44,329 bases of DNA from CAYTZH01 sp964442285. Its GTDB lineage: Bacteria > Myxococcota_A > UBA9160 > JAFDET01. The position numbers were made by a program, and so were the translations under genes. Below are positions 33,514-39,819 of this stretch, piece after piece. The notes under the pieces are model-generated. The model was not told where the DNA came from. It searched no databases and worked only from the letters and a program-made list of their open reading frames with translations. Within the stretch, counting starts at the first letter, position 1. The number at the start of each line of letters is the position of its first letter. Location: contig CAYTZH010000040.1 in the NCBI GenBank assembly GCA_964442285.1, positions 1 to 44,329 on the forward strand, given 5' to 3'.

Positions 33514-33924
33514 GTGAGCCGGCGCTGCTCGCCGGTGCCTCTCGGCCTGCGGGCCCGGTTCGAGCGCGAGTTCGCGCGCTGGCGCTTCACCCACAACCAG
33601 CTGCTCGCCCTCGAGAAGGAGCGACGGGACCGCACGAAGGACGAGACGGACCGGAGCCTCGAGTAGGTCCGCGCCCTCTACACGCTCGAGGGAATCGGTC
33701 TCGGAGCTGCGTGGGCCTGGCGAGCAAGCCCCCTTCGCCTCTCCGGCTCGTTCATGCCGCCGGATCTCGAACCGAGAGATCGCTTGTTGGATGGGGCGGG
33801 AGAGGTTCACGCAAACGCGGGCGTACAACCCATCGGGTGCTCCACCTCCGCGGTGGACACGGATAGAAGGCAGTCGATCTCCGCCCGCGTCACCAGAAGA
33901 AGGCTTGACAGACCCGCCTCATAG
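33514..33924 (+). mobile_element. IS110/IS1111-family remnant: transposase C-terminal fragment and right terminus
   Basis: From 33514 to about 33720 the plus strand encodes ARFEREFARWRFTHNQL and LEKERRDRT, then an in-frame TAG at 33664, then VRALYTLEGIGLGAAWA. This is the Transposase_20 region of IS110-family enzymes (helical linker and the GIG helix-hairpin). Nothing recognisable remains at 33723-33895. At 33900-33924 CTTGACAGACCCGCCTCATAG matches the right termini seen at 34461, 38451 and 39820. Order and orientation (transposase then right end) agree, so both parts likely come from one decayed copy. Confidence 0.65.
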
Positions 33925-33947
33925 AAGGCGGCAGACAATTGAGTGGG

Positions 33948-34322
33948 CTATAGGCGCTCTGGCGCCTCGACGGTGCGCTCATTTCGAACGTTGCCAGTGT
34001 TGAGCGTTGACGTTGGCTCGAGCAGAAGCACGTGGGTTTCGGCCCCGGCGATGGGCTTGTGCTCAACTCCACGAGGAACGATGAAGAACTCGCCCTCGTC
34101 GAGTTCGACGCTCCGATCACGAAGGTGGATAGCCAAGTGGCCACGGAGAACCAGAAAGAGCTCGTCCTCCTCTTCGTGGTGGTGCCAGACGAACTCTCCT
34201 TCGAGCTTGGCGATCTTGACGTGCTGGCCGTTGAGTTCACCCACGATGCGCGGGCTCCAGCGTTCTGTGAACTGCCGGAACTTCTCGGCGAGGTTCACCT
34301 TGTCCATCTGGTTGTCGCTCAC
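33948..34322 (-). CDS. Cupin-domain protein (integron cassette cargo)
   Basis: The 124-residue single-domain cupin has both motifs: HHHEEEDELFLVLRGHLAIHL (motif 1, metal ligands His-His-Glu) and EGEFFIVPRGVEHKPIAG (motif 2, final His). Cupins of this size include isomerases, dioxygenases and sensors, so no activity can be assigned. It starts 8 nt past the R' end of the attC-like site at 34331-34460 and reads in the same direction, as expected of a cassette gene. Codon use is less GC-biased than in the chromosomal part. Its own downstream attC is truncated by an IS1111-type right end near 33925. Confidence 0.88.
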   Translation of the reverse strand: MSDNQMDKVNLAEKFRQFTERWSPRIVGELNGQHVKIAKLEGEFVWHHHEEEDELFLVLRGHLAIHLRDRSVELDEGEFFIVPRGVEHKPIAGAETHVLLLEPTSTLNTGNVRNERTVEAPERL

Positions 34323-34330
34323 ACTCGGCC

Positions 34331-34460
34331 GCCCAAAACGAATCGGCGTTCAGCGGCCAGCAACAGCGCTGACCGGATCCGACCCTCTCCCAGAAGTATG
34401 CCGCCAGACAGCAACCACGGTCAATTGAAACGAGCTGTTGCTGGTCCGCTGCAGCGCCTT
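34331..34460 (-). repeat. attC-like site A, R'' replaced by an IS1111-type right end
   Basis: The imperfect inverted repeat has an L'' arm (AAGGCGCTGCAGCGGACC on the minus strand), an inner stem around AGCAACAG and an L' arm ending near TTTTGGGC (degenerate R'). The L'' spacer is intact, but the R'' core box is missing. Directly beyond the spacer, at 34461, lies CTCATGG, matching IS1111-type right termini elsewhere in the array. Polarity agrees with the cupin gene downstream. Confidence 0.75.
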
Positions 34461-34493
34461 CCATGAGAAGGCCAGCCTCGTCGAGCCTCGATA

Positions 34494-35006
34494 CTATGTG
34501 CCTTTCAGCCGCCGTGGCGACTCTTTCGTGCTTCCCCGCGTCGAACGAGCCGCGCTGACCAGCAGGCGCCGCAAGAGCCGGTCGCCCGCCTTGCTGATCC
34601 GGAGCTGGGGTTGCTGATCGCCGGAGTCGCGCTGCTTGGGTCGCAGTCCCACGTACGCGCCCACGGAGCGACTCTTCGCGAAGCGGCTCGGATCCTCGAT
34701 CGTCAGCACGTAGTACAGCGCCGTGATCGGACCCACGCCCGGCACCTGGCGCAGCAGCTCCGTCTCCACAAAGAGGCGATCGGACTCGACGCGATAGATG
34801 AGACCATACGGGAAGCCAGGAACGAGGGCGCGGCGGAGGCGCGTTCCGTACGGATGGCCGCTCTCAGGAAAGGCTGCGAGCCTCGCGTACGTACGCTCCA
34901 CGGAGGATACGAAGTCAGCGCCCAAGTTCTCCGCCTGGGCTTCGTAGTACCGCGCTGCCGCCAGGAACTCTGCTTCGGCCTCGGGATGAAACGCGACCGA
35001 TCTCAC
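34494..35006 (-). pseudogene. Chimera: ParE-type toxin N-terminal part fused to IS110 transposase C-terminal part
   Basis: Residues 1-80 are a RelE/ParE toxin (FHPEAEAEFLAAARYYE, GADFVSSVERTYARLAAFPESG, FPYGLIYRVESDRLFV). The last beta strand and C-terminal tail usual in ParE are absent. From about residue 81 (base 34766) the frame becomes IS110 Transposase_20 sequence: LLRQVPGVGPITALYYVLTI, DPSRFAKSRSVGAYVGLRP and LRISKAGDRLLRRLLV. GTG 35006 overlaps the antitoxin stop (GTGA). The insertion or deletion that joined them removed the toxin end, so the toxin is probably inactive. An IS right terminus lies just after the stop, at 34461-34490. Confidence 0.85.
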
Positions 35007-35233
35007 CGAAGAGAAGAGCGCGCCTTCTCGATCACTCGTTCAGCCGGAATGGGCTCGACGCGGCCGGACTCGAGCTCGTCGAGCCGCCGCTCGGCCTCGC
35101 GAATCCAAAGCTCCTCGGCTTCCGGATCCGACGCCTAATCGAGGCTGGAGATGAGCCGCTGAGCCAGCTTGGCGCGTTGCTCGGGAGGCAGCTTCAAGAC
35201 CTTGGCTTCGAGCTTGTTCGCAGGATCGGCCAT
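35003..35233 (-). pseudogene. Addiction-module antitoxin with in-frame amber codon
   Basis: From ATG 35233 the frame gives ADPANKLEAKVLKLPPEQRA, then AKLAQRLISSLD, a TAG at codon 33 (35135-35137), then ASDPEAEELWIREAERRLDE and a short C-terminal tail. This is the small antitoxin family annotated as 'putative addiction module component'. The stop falls where the family usually has Glu (GAG to TAG, one base). The stop codon overlaps the toxin's GTG. It is the cassette partner of the ParE-type gene. Confidence 0.8.
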
Positions 35234-35294
35234 CGATCAAAGGGTACCACAGCGATACCGGCCATTCACGAACCGGCAGCTGCGTCGCCGTGCA

Positions 35295-35428
35295 GCCCAA
35301 CGGACCTGGCCCTCAGCTGCGCCGAAACGCGCCACCCGGCGCGGCCGCAGCAAGGCCCTTGATGCTGGGAAGCTACCACGGACGGTTGGAACGTGCGTTT
35401 CGTCGTCAGCTGGAAGGCCGAGTTAGAC
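35295..35428 (-). repeat. attC-like site B (134 bp)
   Basis: On the minus strand it begins with R'' GTCTAAC (35422-35428) and ends with R' GTTGGGC (35295-35301). The arms pair as GGCCTT-c-CAGCTG-a-CGACGAAACGC against their mate, with two unpaired bases, c and a, on the R'' side. The stop codon of the HEAT-like gene is the TAA inside R''. The centre shares the GTTCCA...GTGGTAGC pattern of the other sites. Confidence 0.88.
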
Positions 35429-35803
35429 CGCACCACGAACCTGTTCGAGAGCCTCCTGAACCCACGGTACCCGCTCATCGGCCTGACCGGCGCGCTCGAG
35501 GAACGACTGGAGCCCAGACGTCACAGCCTCTCCACCGAGCACGACCAGGCCATCGAGGGCCCGCTTCCAGACCTCGGGATGCGGATCGGAAAGAACCGAG
35601 AGGAGAAACGCAACCGATTGAGGCTCGCGATGCTGCCAGATCACCTCAACGAGGCTAGCCCGCATCGAGCCCTCGACCTCACGTCGGCACTCCGCGATCA
35701 GCGAGCCAACGATCGACGGGGATGCTTCGATGAGCACGTGGAACGCGCTGTCGTCGCCTACACGAAGCAGGCCGAGGTAGTGGTCGAGAGTCTCGCGATC
35801 CAC
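35423..35803 (-). CDS. HEAT-repeat-like cassette protein
   Basis: This 126-residue helical protein reads VDRETLDHYLGLLRVGDD, then MRASLVEVIWQHREPQSVAFLLSVLSDPHPEVWKRALDGLVVLG, a typical HEAT/armadillo helix pair (DPHPEVWKRALDGLV). Such proteins act as binding scaffolds. I set GTG 35803 as the start because it lies 9 nt after the R' box at 35812; longer readings run into the attC. The TAA stop is supplied by the R'' of the next attC. Function is unknown. Confidence 0.7.
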   Translation of the reverse strand: MDRETLDHYLGLLRVGDDSAFHVLIEASPSIVGSLIAECRREVEGSMRASLVEVIWQHREPQSVAFLLSVLSDPHPEVWKRALDGLVVLGGEAVTSGLQSFLERAGQADERVPWVQEALEQVRGAV

Positions 35804-35811
35804 GCGGTGCG

Positions 35812-35943
35812 ATCCAGCGTCTCCGGCGCTCAGCTGCGGCCAACAGCGCCTCCGAAGCCGACCGAGCACCTGGTTGACGCCAGGAGGCTACCACCCGCGA
35901 TTGGAAGGCGCTGTTGGACCTCAGCTGCAGCGCCAAGTTGGAC
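35812..35943 (-). repeat. attC-like site C (132 bp)
   Basis: R'' is GTCCAAC (35937-35943) and R' is GCTGGAT (35812-35818, one mismatch to GTTRRRY). L'' GGCGCTgCAGCTGa pairs with L' CAGCTGAGCGCC, and the inner stem is CCAACAGCGCC/GGCGCTGTTGG. It follows the stop of the 182-residue gene by 17 nt and precedes the HEAT-like gene. Confidence 0.88.
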
Positions 35944-35959
35944 CGCCGCACTTGATAGC

Positions 35960-36508
35960 TCAGTATCGAAGAGCGAGCGCCTCGGCCTCGATGTGCGTCT
36001 CGGTGCTTTCAGATTCGACTAGTCCTGCGAACGAAGATGCCGCAAGACCGTGTGGCAGATCGGCCGCGACGCGCTCATGATGAGCTGCGGCCTCTTCGGG
36101 TAGGTCAAGTGCTTCCAACGTGAGGGCTACCTGATGCCAGAGGACGGCACCATAGCGCCGGCGCCCTTCGGGTTTGGCGTTCGGATACGCACGCTCCGCC
36201 TGGTGGTGGATTGCCCAGAGGACAACCGGAAGGAACCGAGTCTCCGCGAGATCATCGAATGTGCGGTCGAGGGCCGAAAAGCCGTCACCGGACCACGACG
36301 CTGCTGCGTTGGCGCGATGTACCAGGGACTCTACGAGACGACCCTCGCGAGCGGCTCGCGATGCCAGGAACTCTTCTTGAGTCTGAATCGCCGTGCGAAG
36401 GGAGGTGGCGAGCATCGGCCTGGACCAGATGTGAAGAGCATCGGTCGCGAAGGCACCAACGGCGGCGCCAAACAAGAAGAGGACGGATCCGAGCGCAATC
36501 CTTCGCAT
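35960..36508 (-). CDS. Hypothetical secreted or anchored cassette protein, 182 aa
   Basis: It starts with a signal peptide or anchor (MRRIALGSVLFLFGAAVGAFA). The rest is helical and reminiscent of tetratricopeptide-type helices (FLPVVLWAIHHQAERAYPNAKPEGRRRYG, then LWHQVALTLEALDLPEEAAAHHERVAADL), but no clear family is recognised. ATG 36508 lies 53 nt past the R' box of attC D, and the TGA lies 17 nt before the R'' of attC C, so it is a complete cassette. Confidence 0.75.
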   Translation of the reverse strand: MRRIALGSVLFLFGAAVGAFATDALHIWSRPMLATSLRTAIQTQEEFLASRAAREGRLVESLVHRANAAASWSGDGFSALDRTFDDLAETRFLPVVLWAIHHQAERAYPNAKPEGRRRYGAVLWHQVALTLEALDLPEEAAAHHERVAADLPHGLAASSFAGLVESESTETHIEAEALALRY

Positions 36509-36560
36509 CGCTCAGATTCATCGGTCGGAGGCCGCGTCCGGTTTAGCGACGATTCCCGCC

Positions 36561-36690
36561 GCCCAACGGACTGGCGGTTCAGCTGCGAGCCACAGCGCCT
36601 CCGCGGCCCGACCGAAGCGCCCAAGTCTCGATGCCAGACTCTACCAGAGCTCGATTGGAACGCGCTGTGGCTCGTCAGCTGCAACCGCTT
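36561..36690 (-). repeat. attC-like site D, R'' replaced by an IS1111-type left end
   Basis: R' GTTGGGC (36561-36567) and the arms GCGGTTgCAGCTGaCGAGCCACAGCGC and mate are intact, with inner pairing of 20 or more bases. After the 8-nt spacer (AACCGCTT on the plus strand, 36683-36690) the sequence switches at 36691 to GATCCTCAGAGAGCCCCC, an IS terminus. The R'' box is lost. Confidence 0.88.
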
Positions 36691-36779
36691 GATCCTCAGA
36701 GAGCCCCCTCCTGCGGCTACTCCACTCGGAGTAGCCTGGACGCGTGAACGACAAGCGCGCATCCGCGCAGGAGGGAGAG
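36691..36779 (+). mobile_element. IS1111-type left-end fragment (89 bp)
   Basis: The fragment matches, inverted, the left end at 40460-40545 over its full length, including the transposase ribosome-binding site GCAGGAGGGAGA, and stops just before the transposase ATG. It holds a perfect 9-bp hairpin, GGCTACTCC-actc-GGAGTAGCC (36715-36736). The remainder of the element is deleted and the sequence runs directly into half an attC. Confidence 0.85.
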
Positions 36780-36859
36780 TGGTATCCTCGCAGGTGTCAC
36801 TGGCGCCTCGACCCGGCTCGGCGCAGCGCCGCCGACAGCTGAACGCGAATCCGTTGGGC
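36780..36859 (+). repeat. attC-like half site D' (centre, L' and R' only)
   Basis: GTGGTATCCTCGCAGGTGTC matches the conserved attC centre, and CAGCTGAACGCGAATCC then GTTGGGC (36853-36859) is L' plus R'. R'' and L'' are missing, cut by the IS fragment. Polarity is plus, opposite to site D, so two array blocks diverge from here. Confidence 0.7.
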
Positions 36860-36908
36860 AGCGGGAGCGGCGCTCAACCGCCATGCCAGTTCGCCCGATG
36901 ATTTCTGC

Positions 36909-37229
36909 ATGACGCCGGAGTCGAACCTGCCCTTCTCGCCTGGGGCCGCCCTCGCCATCCGCATCTCTGGCTGGGCGGCGTTCTCGCTTCAGGCTGCGTT
37001 TCCTTTCATCGCCAAGGGCGGTTCCTGGGCCGAGGTTGCTGCTTGGGGCGTCAGCTCGGCAGCCTGCGCCGCCGGTGCCGCGTGCTACGCAGCCGCGGGT
37101 CATTGGTGGCAAATCGGTCAGCCGCGGTCGCACCTGCGCTCGATCTTCCGCGGCTTCATTCTCGGGTTCGCCACCCTCTGCGGGATCGTCGGGTTCTGGC
37201 TCTATCTGTTCACGACTCTCGAGTATTAG
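36909..37229 (+). CDS. Small three- to four-helix membrane protein (cassette)
   Basis: This 106-residue hydrophobic protein has helices at about 10-32 (ALAIRISGWAAFSLQAAF), 42-65 (AAWGVSSAACAAGAACYAA) and 82-103 (GFILGFATLCGIVGFWLYLF). A short basic loop, QPRSHLRS, precedes the last. No family is recognised. It lies between R' of D' and R'' of attC E (7 nt after the stop), on the plus strand, as a complete cassette. Confidence 0.7.
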   Translation: MTPESNLPFSPGAALAIRISGWAAFSLQAAFPFIAKGGSWAEVAAWGVSSAACAAGAACYAAAGHWWQIGQPRSHLRSIFRGFILGFATLCGIVGFWLYLFTTLEY

Positions 37230-37235
37230 CTCGCT

Positions 37236-37368
37236 GCCCAAGGCGCTGCAGCTGACGAGCCAAAGCGCGTTCCAATCGACCTCTGGTAGAGTCTTGCATT
37301 GAAACCTGGGCGCTTCGAGCGAGCCGCGGAGGCGCTCTGGCTCGCAGCTGAGCGCCGATCCGTTGGGC
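37236..37368 (+). repeat. attC-like site E (133 bp), R'' damaged by a 3-nt deletion
   Basis: R' is GTTGGGC (37362-37368). L'' GGCGCTgCAGCTGaCGAGCC pairs with L' GGCTCGCAGCTGAGCGCC, and the two extrahelical bases are g and a. The R'' side reads GCCCAAGGCGCT; compared with GCCCAAC-AAGGCGCT in other sites, three bases (AAC) are missing, which should impair recombination. Confidence 0.87.
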
Positions 37369-37384
37369 TGCGGGGAAGCTCGGG

Positions 37385-37695
37385 ATGAAACGGGTCTCGT
37401 CGTTCTCTGTCTGCGCCCTTTGCTTCTGCCTTGCCTGCTTCGAGACTTCCCGGAGTGAGCCTTCGGACCCGCCGCAGGCCGAGACCCGGTTCGCCGTTGA
37501 CTTCGACTGGGATTCACAAGACCCGCTGGACCTTCTGGAGCACCTCAAGACCATTGCTCACCTCACAGTCGCCGAGCCGCAGCGCGGATGGGTCAAGCGA
37601 AAGCACCTTCCAGCCTTGGTCGCCCTGGTCGACTCGAACGAGCCCTGTGGAAGCGTTGGGCTCGTGGTCTCATCCTACATCGGTAGCCGATCCAC
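37385..37695 (+). pseudogene. Lipoprotein-like cassette gene truncated by an IS3-family element
   Basis: From ATG 37385, 17 nt after R' of attC E, the frame encodes a signal peptide with a Cys-containing hydrophobic core (MKRVSSFSVCALCFCLACFE), probably a lipobox at LAC. About 80 soluble residues follow (AVDFDWDSQDPLDLLEHLKT and LPALVALVDSNEPCGSVGLVVSSYI). At 37696 the IS3 left terminus begins and the reading continues out of register with any native end. The protein is thus truncated; the family is unknown. Confidence 0.7.
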
Positions 37696-37745
37696 TGAAC
37701 CGCCCCGGGTTTGCCGGAGGCTCCATCTCTTGAGAGGATGGGGTC

Positions 37746-38066
37746 ATGGCAAGGACGAACAAGTTCTCACAGGAGGTCCGGGATCGGGCCGTCCGGATGA
37801 TCTTCGAGCACCGGGGTGAGTACGCCTCGGAGTGGGAAGCGATGCGGTCGATCAGCTCGAAGATCGGCTGCACGGCCGAGACGCTTCGCAAGTGGGTCCG
37901 CCAGGCCGAGGTCGATTCCGGTCGTCGGGGCGGCCTGACGAGCGAGGAGCGGGCGCGGATGAAGGAGCTCGAGCGCGAGAACCGCGAGCTTCGCCGCGCG
38001 AACGAGATCCTGAAGAAGGCGTCCGCGTATTTCGCCCAGGCGGAGCTCGACCGCCGACCGAAGTGA
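37746..38066 (+). CDS. IS3-family transposase OrfA
   Basis: The 106-residue protein has the Tnp_1-type HTH (FSQEVRDRAVRMIFEHRGEY, IGCTAETLRKWVRQAEVD) and a C-terminal leucine zipper-like coiled coil (RARMKELERENRELRRANEILKKASAYFAQAE). The TGA overlaps the orfB ATG (ATGA-type overlap), the region where the family uses programmed frameshifting. OrfA alone cannot transpose the element. Confidence 0.94.
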   Translation: MARTNKFSQEVRDRAVRMIFEHRGEYASEWEAMRSISSKIGCTAETLRKWVRQAEVDSGRRGGLTSEERARMKELERENRELRRANEILKKASAYFAQAELDRRPK

Positions 38067-38157
38067 TGGTGTCGTTCATCGACGAGCACCGGGATGAGCA
38101 CGGGGTCGAGCCGATCTGCGCGCAGCTGCCGATCGCCCCGTCGACCTACTACGAGCA
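38066..38157 (+). pseudogene. IS3-family transposase OrfB, N-terminal fragment
   Basis: MVSFIDEHRDEHGVEPIC followed by AQLPIAPSTYYEQ is the N-terminus of IS3 OrfB. The DDE catalytic core is absent; after TYYEQ the reading frame continues in unrelated sequence to a stop at 38431. Confidence 0.88.
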
Positions 38158-38451
38158 GAGTACGAGCCGCGGCGGGGCGTGGCCACGCAGGCGGCCTGAC
38201 CGGGGCGAGGACCAACGAACCCCGCGTCCGGGTGACTGCGCTGCAACGCAGGGCCCTTCGATGAGGAGAGGTCGACAACAAGATTGCAGCACCCGAACGC
38301 CAAGGACCTCAGTGTGCACGGATCTCCAGAGCGGGAGGTCGAAGAGAGTGCGGATGGAAGCCTGGTGGTGGCTCGCGGCGGAGTGCGGGGGCGGGTCGCC
38401 ACGGCGACTTGGATCGGACACTAGGACTTGACGGGGCTGGCCGTCTCAGGG
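38158..38451 (+). mobile_element. Gene-free segment ending in an IS1111-type right terminus
   Basis: About 290 bases without a credible gene lie between the IS3 fragment and attC F. The last 27 bases (38425-38451; ACTTGACGGGGCTGGCCG then TCTCAGGG) match the terminus abutting attC A and the right end at 39820. In the IS1111 group the non-coding right end is where the guide (bridge) RNA is encoded, so the upstream part with several short inverted repeats (for example GACTGCGCTGCAACGCAGG) may be that region. That identification is inference. Confidence 0.5.
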
Positions 38452-38577
38452 AAGGGGTTTGCACCCGACGGCCAACGCGGCCTCCAACTGACTTGGTAGA
38501 ATTCTGGCGTCGTTACCTGGGTGCCGCTGCGACCTTCGGTGGCCGTTGGCCGCAGCTGAACCCCGAGTCCGAAAGGC
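38452..38577 (+). repeat. attC-like site F, R'' replaced by an IS1111-type right end
   Basis: The 8-nt spacer AAGGGGTT is followed by a diverged L'' (GCACCCGACGGCCAACG), the shared centre (TTGGTAGAATTCTGGCGTCG) and L' CCGTTGGCCGCAGCTGAACCCC. R' is degenerate (GAAAGGC, 38571-38577). The IS terminus abuts the spacer exactly as in site A. Plus polarity agrees with the following gene. Confidence 0.7.
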
Positions 38578-38581
38578 GGCG

Positions 38582-39079
38582 ATGCGATTCCTCGCAATCA
38601 ACGAGGTGTGGGAGTGGTGCCAAAACCACGGCTTCAAGCTCGGCGAGGACAAGTCACTGCTTCCGGGCCCGGCACTCGTTCATCGTGGGCGAGAAGTTTA
38701 CGGTGAGAGCGGCCGCACGGGCCGTGAGCCGGCGGTCGCCGCGCGGTGTATTGAGGCGTTACCGCCGTGGCAGGAATGCCTCCTCTGGGTGGTTCTCTGG
38801 GGTGTCTGGCCGAGTTCTGAAGACTGGCCAGCCTACTACGCGAAGCGCGGGCAGTGGGGGGAGCGGCGCTCCCTCCACGAAGCGCCTGGGCATCTCTTCA
38901 CCGAGTCTGATCTGGATCTGTTCCGGGAGATCCTCACGTTGGTCCTCGAGAACGGGTGGGAGGCACACGTCCTACCAGTCACGGGGCAACCAGACTCGAC
39001 CAGGGCGTTGGTTTCCCATGATGGCTGGGTTGAGGTCCAGTCTATTCAACCCGTTTCCTTTGGCGTGGTCGCCGCCTAG
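38582..39079 (+). CDS. Hypothetical cassette protein, 165 aa
   Basis: This soluble protein reads MRFLAINEVWEWCQNHGFKL at the start and contains WQECLLWVVLWGVWPSSEDWPAYYAKRGQWGE and LFREILTLVLENGWEAHVLPV. I do not recognise a family; the Trp-rich centre and C-terminal alpha/beta pattern recall small immunity- or SUKH-like proteins found in cassettes, but no signature is decisive. ATG 38582 is 5 nt past R' of attC F. The TAG stop sits inside the R'' of attC G (GCCTAGC). Confidence 0.68.
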   Translation: MRFLAINEVWEWCQNHGFKLGEDKSLLPGPALVHRGREVYGESGRTGREPAVAARCIEALPPWQECLLWVVLWGVWPSSEDWPAYYAKRGQWGERRSLHEAPGHLFTESDLDLFREILTLVLENGWEAHVLPVTGQPDSTRALVSHDGWVEVQSIQPVSFGVVAA

Positions 39080-39242
39080 CCAGCGGCTGCAGCAGTCCCG
39101 CCCACCGGTTCCGTTCCGGCGGCGCGGCGCCCGTCGGCCAGGCGAGAGCGGTCCGCGGCTGGTGTATCCTGGCGGCCGAGTCGGCGGTTTCGGCGGTCCG
39201 GTCAGCGGGTGGGCGGGCAGCTGAGCCGCGGAACCGTTGGGC
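39074..39242 (+). repeat. attC-like site G (169 bp, longest)
   Basis: R'' is GCCTAGC (39074-39080, one mismatch to RYYYAAC), followed by the usual 8-nt spacer and L'' with unpaired g before CAGC. L' GTGGGCGGGCAGCTGAGCCGC leads to R' GTTGGGC (39236-39242). The inner stem CCCGCCCACCGG/CCGGTCAGCGGGTGGGCGG is intact; the loop is longer and more GC-rich than in the others. Confidence 0.82.
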
Positions 39243-39262
39243 GGCTTCACGCGGAGCGTGTC

Positions 39263-39808
39263 TTGGAATTGCGGCTTTCGTGCGACTCCGATCTCCCGGA
39301 GATCTCAAGAGTTCATCTCGACGCGTTCGGCCCGGCAGAAGGACCTGAGATCGTCGACCTCGTCAGTGCATTGCTTTCCGACGAGACGGCGGTGCCCTAC
39401 CTGTCGATCGTGGCTGAATCGGGAGGCGAGCTGACGGGCCACGTTCTTTTGACCGCAGCCAGGCTTGACTCGCCCGGCGAGAGCCCAGTCGCAAGTATCT
39501 TGGCGCCCCTTGGTGTCCTTCAGGCGTTTCAGCGGCAGGGGGTTGGCCGTCTTTTGGTCAATCGGGGGCTCGAACTCCTGATCGACCAAGGCGTTGATCT
39601 CGTCTTTGTGCTGGGCCATCCGACCTACTACCCACGGTTCGGATTCGAGCCTGCCGGGCGGTTCGGGTTCGAAGCGCCGTACCCGCTTCCCGAGAAGAAC
39701 GCCGAAGCATGGATGGTGAATGCGCTGAAGTCCGGGGCGTTGGAGCGATTCGCGGGTACGGTCGCGTGCGCAGCGGTCTTGAATGGGCCGCAACACTGGA
39801 GGGAGTGA
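39263..39808 (+). CDS. GNAT-family N-acetyltransferase (cassette cargo)
   Basis: The 181-residue GNAT protein resembles the 'YhbS-like' group: ELRLSCDSDLPEISRVHLDAFGPAEGPEI at the start, GHVLLTAARL, the acetyl-CoA loop LGVLQAFQRQGVGRLLVNRGLELL, then VFVLGHPTYYPRFGFEPAGRFGF. I chose TTG 39263: GGAG lies about 8 nt upstream, it falls just after R' of attC G, and the protein then begins at the usual MELRL position. Acetyltransferases are frequent cassette cargo; the substrate is unknown. Confidence 0.9.
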   Translation: MELRLSCDSDLPEISRVHLDAFGPAEGPEIVDLVSALLSDETAVPYLSIVAESGGELTGHVLLTAARLDSPGESPVASILAPLGVLQAFQRQGVGRLLVNRGLELLIDQGVDLVFVLGHPTYYPRFGFEPAGRFGFEAPYPLPEKNAEAWMVNALKSGALERFAGTVACAAVLNGPQHWRE

Positions 39809-39819
39809 AGCCGCGCAAC

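Larger units (their letters stand above)
37696..38157 (+). mobile_element. IS3-family insertion sequence, 3' part deleted
   Basis: The left terminus TGAACCGCCCCGGGTTTGCC is a typical IS3-family inverted repeat. An intact orfA and the first ~30 codons of orfB follow, then IS3 similarity stops at about 38157. No right inverted repeat is found, so the element cannot move by itself. Confidence 0.85.

Noticed and set aside
33328..33828. Minus-strand frame of 166 codons beside the tRNA
   Set aside because: It mixes an out-of-frame part of the integrase remnant with antisense IS110 sequence and has no own family pattern.
36717..37517. Minus-strand open frame across the small membrane protein and attC E
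   Set aside because: It would read through an IS fragment and an attC stem; its residues reflect attC sequence (NALWLVSC-type) and not a protein family.
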